Positions 1 through 4,885 of a stretch of DNA of 5,179 nucleotides are shown here, in pieces. Each line of letters opens with the position of its first letter. The stretch's first letter is position 1. The notes below the pieces were generated by a model. That model was not told the DNA's origin. It did not search any database and saw only the letters and a list, made by a program, of their open reading frames with translations. Origin of the DNA: an uncultured Saprospiraceae bacterium (GTDB taxonomy: Bacteria > Bacteroidota > Bacteroidia > Chitinophagales > Saprospiraceae); the NCBI GenBank assembly GCA_937967535.1, contig CALCMV010000205.1:1-5179 (forward strand), given 5' to 3'. The position numbers and the translations under genes are program-made.

Positions 1-237
1 ACTATTTGTTTAAAATGAATTATTTACAAAATAAAAATAAAACAATTTGTTAGTAATCGTTTAAATTAAAATGTAAATTCGTCTCGTCTGACATTTTGAA
101 AATGTCCGACGAGTAAGGTTCGTAAAATGCTAAAAATCAGTACATTAAGTGCTACCATGTTTTTACCAACGCAAAGCGTTACAATCAGAAATTTTGTAAT
201 ATCCTTGAAGTTTATTTAACATTAGTCCTCACAAATT
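1..237. other. Non-coding AT-rich leader region
   Basis: I see no credible gene here. The stretch is AT-rich. It contains the strong hairpin at 83-113, listed separately, and a small 5-bp hairpin with stem arms at 168-172 and 176-180 (AACGC/GCGTT, loop AAA). The 5' flank of the lipoprotein gene has a partial match to the Bacteroidota -7 box (TATCCTTG at 200-207) but no matching -33 TTTG at the right distance. The promoter of that gene is therefore not assigned. No Shine-Dalgarno sequence precedes the ATG at 238, which is normal for the phylum. Confidence 0.6.
83..113. repeat. Near-perfect 15-bp hairpin, CTCGTC/GACGAG ends
   Basis: Bases 83-97 and 99-113 are reverse complements with a single mismatch (T89 opposite C107) around a central G98. 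No T-tract follows on either strand, so a simple intrinsic terminator is unlikely. The outer part, CTCGTCTGAC, also occurs in the arms of the mobile-element-like sequence at 3464-3607 (CTCGTCAGAC), which suggests a related palindromic repeat family. A weak 5-bp direct repeat TTCGT lies on both sides (78-82, 119-123). It could be a target duplication or chance. Confidence 0.6.
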
Positions 238-780
238 ATGAAAAAATATTTGGTTTGCATATGTTTTGTCGGATTATTCGCTTGCGATACACCCAAGCCG
301 CAAAAGGAATATACCGGAAAACGCCAATTTCGCACGACAGAGCCTTCTCGTTTGTTCTTCAAAAATATGCGGAGTGCCTACTATTTTCGTAGTAGAAAAC
401 CCAACTCAAAAAAGGATATTTACAAGCTAAAGAAAGCCTCAAAAGACAATGACAGACCTTTGTTGCATCCGATAATTATCAATGATTGGATGAATGATAT
501 GGCTTTTATTTTTATAGAAAAAAATAATTATAAGTATTTTCCGAATGATGACCTGAATGTACTTTGGCAACACGCCGATTCGACAGGAAATTTTGTATGG
601 AAATCACTTAGTAAAGAGGCGCAATTTGAATTTGCAGGAGAGATATGCGATGCTTTGTTGAAGGGCTATGATATGTCGCTAATTTCTGAAAAAGGAGATA
701 CTATTCCATTCTTAAATGTGCATCAGGATAGGAGAAATTTTGCTGTCGTGATGCGCGATTTTTATAAATTGGCGGAGTAA
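238..780 (+). CDS. Putative lipoprotein of unknown function
   Basis: This is a 180-residue protein starting at an ATG with a short charged N-terminus (MKKY) and a hydrophobic stretch. The lipobox is LFAC with the acylated Cys at residue 16, so a signal peptidase II lipoprotein is the clear reading. After the Cys comes a Pro/Lys-rich linker (residues 17-35), then a soluble mixed alpha/beta region rich in aromatic and basic residues, with no repeats or membrane segments. I do not recognise a named domain or catalytic motif. It probably sits on the periplasmic face of the outer membrane or the inner membrane; no clear surface-export signal follows the Cys. It stands alone: nothing is encoded upstream in the window, and the downstream neighbour is a tRNA-like gene on the other strand. 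Base use and start context match the rest of the window. A real gene is likely; its function is open. Confidence 0.85.
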   Translation: MKKYLVCICFVGLFACDTPKPQKEYTGKRQFRTTEPSRLFFKNMRSAYYFRSRKPNSKKDIYKLKKASKDNDRPLLHPIIINDWMNDMAFIFIEKNNYKYFPNDDLNVLWQHADSTGNFVWKSLSKEAQFEFAGEICDALLKGYDMSLISEKGDTIPFLNVHQDRRNFAVVMRDFYKLAE

Positions 781-825
781 GAAGGAATTGCTAAGTTTTT
801 CTAAGGTGGCAAAGTCACTACCATA

Positions 826-917
826 ATGAGTAAATGTTTTTACGCTTGAGTTTATTGATTCATTAAAACATTATTTCATTTCAAATTTACTCATTTATTC
901 ATTTACTCATTTACTCA
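826..917. repeat. 8-bp tandem repeat TTTACTCA with an upstream inverted copy
   Basis: Four consecutive 8-bp units lie at 886-893, 894-901 (variant TTTATTCA), 902-909 and 910-917. An inverted copy, ATGAGTAAATG, lies at 826-836, so the two can fold into a stem with a loop of about 60 bases. The array lies just past the lipoprotein stop codon. It could stabilise or end that transcript, but there is no GC-rich stem or T-tract of the classical kind. It is most simply a short slippage-type repeat. Confidence 0.6.
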
Positions 918-960
918 TCTTTTGCCAAAAACGCACAAGAGTTAAATATGTAGTTCCTAA

Positions 961-995
961 ACAAAGAAAGCGAGAACCAAATAAATGATTCTCGC
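961..995 (-). terminator. Intrinsic terminator of the tRNA-like gene
   Basis: Read on the minus strand, GCGAGAA and TTCTCGC (plus-strand 989-995 and 970-976) form a perfect 7-bp stem with a 12-base loop. It is followed directly by a T-rich run, TTTCTTTGT. The stem begins 21 bases past the predicted 3' end of the tRNA-like RNA. No T-tract follows in the plus direction, so it acts for minus-strand transcription. Confidence 0.8.
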
Positions 996-1016
996 CTTAT
1001 ATTCGCCTGGTATCAG

Positions 1017-1161
1017 CTGTGAGAGAAGGATTCGAACCTTCACGGAGCAGTTAGCCTACAATGCAAAATTAACTTTAGTGGTCAACCCGTTACATCATGT
1101 TTATTCTGTTATCTCCACCCTCGAGACAGGAGGGCATGTCTGCCGATTTCATCACCTCACA
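1017..1161 (-). tRNA. tRNA-like gene, class II (Leu-type) fold, GUC anticodon, 61-nt insert in variable arm
   Basis: On the minus strand the parts are in tRNA order. The 5' acceptor strand TGTGAGG (1161-1155) pairs with TCTCACA (1024-1018), with one G-U pair. The D arm has stem ATG/CAT and a loop with the GG pair, spaced exactly as in tRNA-Leu. The anticodon stem is CCCTC/GAGGG with a 7-base loop CTGTCTC (1129-1123). The T arm is GAAGG-TTCGAAT-CCTTC (1041-1025). The discriminator is G (1017), and no CCA is encoded. The variable arm starts GGAG-ATAA and ends CTCC. Between ATAA and CTCC lie 61 extra bases (1048-1108); without them the RNA would be 84 nt, a normal class II length.

Oddities: the anticodon triplet reads GUC (Asp) on a Leu-type body; position 37 is U, normally a purine; position 1 is U; G73 differs from the A73 of tRNA-Leu; C at 1162 could add an eighth acceptor pair with G73. 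The gene has its own promoter and terminator. It may be a functional unusual tRNA, a tRNA-derived RNA or a decaying copy. Confidence 0.6.
1048..1108 (-). other. 61-nt foldable insert within the tRNA-like variable arm
   Basis: The insert starts CAG and ends CTG, so it extends the GGAG/CTCC variable stem. Inside, ATGTAA can pair with TTGCAT (one G-U), and ACA with TGT beside a TG bulge. At the tip TTGAC and GTTAA form a 5-bp stem (one G-U) around a 7-base loop CACTAAA. The whole therefore reads as one long interrupted hairpin rather than random DNA. The pairing was done by eye. It has no features of a group I intron, which would be longer and in the anticodon loop, and no coding potential is evident. 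Confidence 0.5.
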
Positions 1162-1222
1162 GTATTATTATTTATTTTTGGGAAATTGTAAAAAGAACAA
1201 CTTTTTGCTTTTGATTACATCA

Positions 1223-1255
1223 CAAAGATAAAGGAAAAAGCTGTTTCAATGCAAA
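1223..1255 (-). promoter_or_regulatory. Bacteroidota-type promoter of the tRNA-like gene
   Basis: Read on the minus strand, TTTG (1255-1252) is followed after 21 bases by TATCTTTG (1230-1223). This matches the -33 TTTG and -7 TAnnTTTG boxes of the primary sigma factor of Bacteroidota, at an accepted spacing. Transcription would begin near 1216-1218 and give a 5' leader of about 55 bases before the tRNA-like part. This is the best promoter match I found in the window. Confidence 0.65.
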
Positions 1256-1392
1256 TTTTTTAATGATTTTATTTTATTTTTAGAAAATTAGCAGTATTTT
1301 ATTGTAATTATTAATAAAATGATATTTTCGGAAATGAATTTGACGCTTATTTTGAGAATATGATAATACCGTTTTGCCCGAATATTTTTCAG

Positions 1393-1527
1393 GTAAAGAC
1401 ACTTTACAGGTTGACCGCGAATACCGTACCGACGACTTTAGCCGTCGCATGAAATTAAAGGAAAATTTATCTGCCGGCTAAAGTCGTCAGTACAGTGTTT
1501 TCGGTCAGTCTGTAAAGCAGTCATTAC
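1393..1527. repeat. Large imperfect inverted repeat, 43-bp arms
   Basis: Bases 1402-1444 and 1475-1517 are reverse complements over 43 positions with a handful of mismatches, separated by a 30-base loop. The innermost part, with core GACGACTTTAGCCG, has one mismatch in 19. Outside the arms GTAAAGAC (1393-1400) and GTCATTAC (1520-1527) continue the match after a one-base indel. I see no flanking target duplication and no coding content. It begins 18 bases past the stop of the hydrolase gene, so it may end that transcript or shield its 3' end. It also has the look of a REP or MITE-like palindromic element. Together with the upstream promoter region it accounts for the 1162-1544 gap. Confidence 0.7.
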
Positions 1528-1544
1528 GGAGTTTCGTCCACCCA

Positions 1545-3191
1545 TTAATTCACGACAAATTTCTTGCTTACGATTTGTGCATTAAAAATAATTTGAAGGA
1601 TATAAATACCTGAATTTAAATCATTTACATTCAATTGAATAGTTGCAAAATCATTGGCATTATAGCTGTGTGTGCGTATGGATTTTCCTGTGACATCCAT
1701 GATATTTAGTTGAATATCGTCGGCTATATTTCCATTAAATTCAATATTGAGCAGTTCGTTAGTTGGGGTGGGGTAGAGGCGAAGGGAGTTATTTGTATCA
1801 TCCGCGATTCGACGGGCGTGGTGGGTATTTCCATCTGCCACCAATTGCGGCACACCGCCTACGATGCAAAATGAATTGCTTTCGGAAGCCCCGAACCTGC
1901 CACCGCCTGTGGCTATGGCTGTACCATCTGCGCCAAATAGTGTATAATTGCCACACAAACCGGGCGCAATGACCGTTCCCAAAGTAGCGACCACACTACC
2001 GGGCGTAATGATTGTGCCGGGAGTGATAAATGTGCCTGCACTGCTAGCGGTGCTTTGGAAGGGACACATACCGTTGTTGACGGTATCATAAAAATTGAGG
2101 GTATAACAAGCATCGGGCAGACAGGTATTTTCGGTGGTATTGCTATTGCCGGGAAGTGCGCCGTAGCTGCCGCCCGAAGCGACCACAGTATTGTTGGCAT
2201 CCAAAATATCCCAACTGGTTTGTCCCGGAAATCCATCAAAATTAATATTTAAATTCAAAGCAGCACAGGCACTACATGTAGTGACGGGTTCGGTACCTGT
2301 TTCCATCGAATTATGGAGACTGCCCTCGTTAGTATCTATATAGGTCTGCAAATCCAAAAATGCCTGACAGTCATCTTTGAGATAATAATCCATCCAGAGG
2401 CAGGTTGAGGTCAGCATTTGATTATGTTGGTCGGCTAGGGGGATAAAGCCACCGCAAAGCTCGCCCAGTGTGCATATTGACCCGCCACTTGCCTGACCAA
2501 ATTGGCAGTGACTCCCACCGATAATATCCAGATAAACGTGATAAGGACCGACAGGCAAAGCATTGTACATATCAATGGGCGCACCGCCGTTCATTACTAC
2601 ACAATCGGATGTACCGGCGAGTGTGAGTGTCGGAATCGTGATATTTGGCGCAGCACCGATGGAAGAAACAGGCGCGTTGGTTTCTGCTGCTGCAAGCGTG
2701 ACCATCGTTGTGATATTGGGATTGGTGGCTGCTGCTGCCCATGATGCGCCACCGCCCATAGAGTGTCCCATGATAGCACTGGTGCCGAGTATACTGCCCG
2801 GAAATGGCGTACTCGCCCCCAGCAAATGGTCAATCAGAAAGGACATATCCAGCGAAAATTGTTGGTGGTCGGGGAAAGGAAAAAAGCCGCCTTCGGTAGT
2901 CGGGAAAGCTATGATATAACCCTTAGAGGCATAAGCATCACACCAGACATCGTACTCGCTAACGGCAATGCTAAAGCCGTGACCAAAGACAATAACGGGA
3001 AATTGACCTGCCGCAATAGGCGTATTGGAACCCGCAGCAGTGGCAGGGTAGCAGATTTCGTAACCAATGTTGCGATTGCCACGCGAAGGGTCTTGAACAC
3101 TCAAACTTTGTGTGCCAACCGAAAATTGGGCATCCAGCAAAGTTGTAAAAAATAATAAAGTAATGATGCAAGAGATAATGTGTTTAGTCAT
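1545..3191 (-). CDS. Secreted alpha/beta hydrolase (cutinase/PETase-like) with T9SS sorting domain
   Basis: 548 residues. A signal peptide (about 1-21, cut near LLDA-Q) leads to an alpha/beta hydrolase domain (about 25-280). Its oxyanion segment is FGHGFS (69-74). The nucleophile elbow is GHSMGGG with Ser144. The likely acid is Asp196 (GTSDCVV) and the likely base is His228 (GGSHC). The layout around these motifs, ending in a WMDYYLKDD segment (266-274), parallels bacterial cutinases and PETases, so an exported esterase or polyesterase is the best call. The aromatic Trp that stacks on substrate in PETases just past the nucleophile strand is not evident (LAAAETN), so PET activity should not be assumed.

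Residues 306-442 form a Cys-rich beta domain of a kind common in Bacteroidota exported proteins, interrupted by a GTxIxPG-repeat insert (386-411). Residues 470-548 are a T9SS type A C-terminal sorting domain (LYPTPTNELLNIEF start, SGIYILQI, KKFVVN end). It is complete and monocistronic. The ATG context is A-rich without Shine-Dalgarno, and I saw no clear promoter. Confidence 0.9.
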   Translation of the reverse strand: MTKHIISCIITLLFFTTLLDAQFSVGTQSLSVQDPSRGNRNIGYEICYPATAAGSNTPIAAGQFPVIVFGHGFSIAVSEYDVWCDAYASKGYIIAFPTTEGGFFPFPDHQQFSLDMSFLIDHLLGASTPFPGSILGTSAIMGHSMGGGASWAAAATNPNITTMVTLAAAETNAPVSSIGAAPNITIPTLTLAGTSDCVVMNGGAPIDMYNALPVGPYHVYLDIIGGSHCQFGQASGGSICTLGELCGGFIPLADQHNQMLTSTCLWMDYYLKDDCQAFLDLQTYIDTNEGSLHNSMETGTEPVTTCSACAALNLNINFDGFPGQTSWDILDANNTVVASGGSYGALPGNSNTTENTCLPDACYTLNFYDTVNNGMCPFQSTASSAGTFITPGTIITPGSVVATLGTVIAPGLCGNYTLFGADGTAIATGGGRFGASESNSFCIVGGVPQLVADGNTHHARRIADDTNNSLRLYPTPTNELLNIEFNGNIADDIQLNIMDVTGKSIRTHSYNANDFATIQLNVNDLNSGIYILQIIFNAQIVSKKFVVN

Positions 3192-3455
3192 AATTTTTGT
3201 TTAGTGATTAATTGTATGTGAATTTTGTAAAGTTGATTTCGCTAATTTTGAAGCGGAAAATAAAATATATTCTATTGATTATTAATAGTTTACAATAAAA
3301 ATATAAAATTAATATTTTTATTTTAAATATTTTATTAGCGTGATTTCCTACTTAATAATTAGATTATTATTTTTAAAATAAATTAAATTATATAATATGA
3401 ATTTATTATAAAATTAAATAAAATTTATAATTTGATTTTTGAGAAATAATAATTT
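3192..3455. other. Very AT-rich intergenic stretch, no gene seen
   Basis: This is the 5' flank of the hydrolase gene. From about 3255 onward it is almost entirely A and T, with many stop codons in all frames. I find no TAnnTTTG box with a partnered TTTG reading toward the hydrolase, no RNA gene and no clear repeat. Such DNA is likely to be easily melted or curved, and it borders the insertion point of the element at 3464. Confidence 0.5.
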
Positions 3456-3615
3456 CAAATGTTGGCTACCCGTCTAACTTTGCCTAAAGCGAATACTCGT
3501 CAGACGAATCACTTTATTTAGTGCGAATATTTGATGAGACAAATCACTACATTTCACAAAAACCTTCGTCAGACGAGTATCCCGCAAGCAAACTTAAATG
3601 GCTAGCCCAAATGTT
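3456..3615. mobile_element. MITE-like element (3464-3607) with 8-bp target duplication
   Basis: The direct repeat CAAATGTT occurs at 3456-3463 and 3608-3615. Just inside it the ends are imperfect terminal inverted repeats: the left begins GGCTACCCGTCTAACTTTGC and the right, reverse complemented, begins GGCTAGCCATTTAAGTTTGC, matching at 15 of 20 positions. Further in, the arms at 3493-3508 and 3565-3580 are inverted copies (ATACTCGTCAGACGAA) with one mismatch. The 144-bp element has no open reading frame, as expected for a miniature inverted-repeat transposable element moved by a transposase encoded elsewhere. Within it a degenerate direct repeat (GCGAATA...GACnAATCAC) occurs at 3489-3512 and 3523-3547. 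I cannot name the parent insertion sequence family. Confidence 0.65.
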
Positions 3616-3708
3616 TTTTTCTCATTTCAAAATCAGCGAAATCTAAATTGTAAAAATAAAAAATATATTTTCCGAAAGGAATAAATTAAAATTAAAATTG
3701 GCTATCAG

Positions 3709-3803
3709 TTTTTAGTTCATAGTTGTCAGTTCATAGTTCATAGTTTTTTACAATTCCTTGAATGAGCTAAAAACTATGAACTAAAAACCATGAACTATGA
3801 ACT
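3709..3803. repeat. AGTTCATAGTT repeat cluster forming a foldback
   Basis: AGTTCATAGTT occurs at 3714-3724, 3728-3738 and 3735-3745. Its reverse complement occurs at 3772-3782 and 3793-3803. The best pairing is 3728-3748 with 3783-3803, 21 bp with one mismatch, around a 34-base loop. The cluster starts just past the stop of the permease gene, so it could act as a terminator or 3'-end stabiliser for that minus-strand transcript. The repeats overlap and vary in number, so they may expand and contract. Confidence 0.65.
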
Positions 3804-3804
3804 A

Positions 3805-3824
3805 ATCACCTAAAATCACCTAAA
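3805..3824. repeat. Tandem 10-bp duplication over the permease stop codon
   Basis: ATCACCTAAA occurs twice in a row, at 3805-3814 and 3815-3824. The copy at 3815-3824 contains the TGA stop (minus strand, 3818-3816) and the end of the Arg codon before it. The second copy lies just downstream of the gene. It looks like a simple slippage duplication that left the reading frame intact. Confidence 0.6.
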
Positions 3825-4586
3825 AAATATGAGGATTGCACCGATTGCCGTCAATGCCAAAATCAGTTGGCGATATTGCTGTTCTTTTATCCATTTGACG
3901 ATGCGAATACCGAGAATAAAACCGATAAAAACAGCCGGCGCGAGTCGTAAATTTAAAGCTAATGTATCGGGTGTAATGGTTTTCCAGAAAAAAATATGGA
4001 AAGGTATTTTGAAGATATTGACAATGAAAAATAGCCATGCTGCCGTACCGATGAAGTCGTTTTTGGGCATTCGCATGGCGAGGAAAAAGATGTTGGCAAA
4101 TGCGCCTGCGAGGTTGCCTATCATCGTAGTGAAGCCCGCTATCAAGCCTAAGATACCGGCAAACCACCAATAATCAGGAACGCTTTTGGGCTTGCGCCTG
4201 TCCCACCAATACATCATCACGACACTCAATAAAATGATGACCGCCATGCCGCGTTTGAAGAGGGCTTCGGGGATGTCTTTGCCGACCCAAGTGCCGAGTA
4301 TGACACCGAGCATCATCCAAGGCAGTAAGCGCACAAGATACCGCCACCTGACATGCCGACGATAATAAATGACCGCCACTATATCAGCCACAATCAGCAT
4401 TGGCAAGAGGATGCCCGTAGAGGCTTTGGTCTCAAAAACTATCGCAAATAAAGCGACTGCGGCTATTGATATGCCTTTGATTCCCGCTTTGGAAATCCCG
4501 ATAATCGCCACCGCCAATAGTGCCAATGCCCACTGATAGCTTGTAAGGGCTTGAATTTGTTGTGAAAGATAGAGTAGATGAGTCAT
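3816..4586 (-). CDS. TauE/SafE-family membrane permease (sulfite exporter family)
   Basis: 256 residues from the ATG at 4586. A longer reading would start at a TTG at 4616 and add ten residues; the ATG is preferred because it is the standard start and the family core begins well after it. The protein is strongly hydrophobic with about eight membrane segments (roughly 18-36, 40-52, 58-75, 84-102, 113-128, 141-160, 180-200, 214-232, plus a hydrophobic end at 240-255).

Two family signatures are visible, one per half of the internally duplicated fold: ISKAGIKG (31-38) and GFTTMIGNLAGAF (151-163). Length and order match TauE/SafE (DUF81) proteins of Bacteroidota, which sit in the cytoplasmic membrane. 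Members are linked to export or uptake of sulfite, sulfoacetate and other sulfur-containing organic anions, but the substrate here cannot be read from sequence. No sulfur-metabolism gene is next to it, so it appears to be a stand-alone gene, transcribed divergently from the gene at 4886. Confidence 0.9.
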   Translation of the reverse strand: MTHLLYLSQQIQALTSYQWALALLAVAIIGISKAGIKGISIAAVALFAIVFETKASTGILLPMLIVADIVAVIYYRRHVRWRYLVRLLPWMMLGVILGTWVGKDIPEALFKRGMAVIILLSVVMMYWWDRRKPKSVPDYWWFAGILGLIAGFTTMIGNLAGAFANIFFLAMRMPKNDFIGTAAWLFFIVNIFKIPFHIFFWKTITPDTLALNLRLAPAVFIGFILGIRIVKWIKEQQYRQLILALTAIGAILIFFR

Positions 4587-4616
4587 TTGCGATAAAAGTA
4601 GTAAATTTAAGCTCAA

Positions 4617-4885
4617 ACTCGGTTTTTAGACAATTTTTTATTTTACTCAGCAATCACTAATTTTGCCCAAAGTTCAATCAAGGGATATTCTGTCTTTAAG
4701 AAGACTTTTTAATACAAAACCATGTCTTGTAAGGAAAAAATAGTGCTAAAAAACGCAACAAGCTATCCCTGTTTTTTTGTTAGGTAAATCGTTTATGCAC
4801 ATAATTTGCTTCTTTGTTTTGAGTGAATTTATTCTCATACACCGAAGTAAACAATAGATTTGTTTCAAATTTTAAAATAATCATT
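4617..4885. promoter_or_regulatory. Divergent intergenic region with candidate -7 box
   Basis: This region must hold the promoters for the permease (left) and the exported protein (right). TAGATTTG at 4855-4862 matches the TAnnTTTG -7 box, 23 bases before the ATG at 4886, but no TTTG lies 19-21 bases upstream of it. A second match, TAATTTTG, lies at 4658-4665 on the plus strand. A small hairpin GTCTT-TAAG-AAGAC at 4692-4705 is followed by a run of T and could be a weak terminator or attenuator in the plus direction. No convincing gene is present. Confidence 0.35.

Noticed and set aside
1017..1161. tmRNA or a group I intron-containing tRNA
   Set aside because: At 145 nt it is too short for tmRNA and has no tag frame; the extra bases are in the variable arm, not the anticodon loop where group I introns sit.
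985..1191. 68-codon open frame on the plus strand
   Set aside because: It lies antisense over the tRNA-like gene and its terminator, has no protein-like character, and the tRNA arms explain the sequence.
1763..3171. Several open frames of 63-130 codons on both strands inside the hydrolase gene
   Set aside because: They are frame shadows of the 548-codon gene, whose motifs, signal peptide and sorting domain leave no doubt about the true frame.
3709..3803. CRISPR array
   Set aside because: Units are 11 bp, overlap and appear in both orientations, with no evenly sized unique spacers.
3820..4173. Open frames of about 115 codons on both strands within the permease gene
   Set aside because: They overlap the TauE/SafE-like frame, and their products lack any membrane or family pattern.
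4587..4616. TTG start giving a 266-residue permease
   Set aside because: An ATG ten codons later is the more usual start, and the family core lies well inside it. The longer form cannot be excluded.
4722..4787. 21-codon open frame starting at ATG in the divergent intergenic region
   Set aside because: It is too short, with no ribosome binding site, no recognisable product and no other support.
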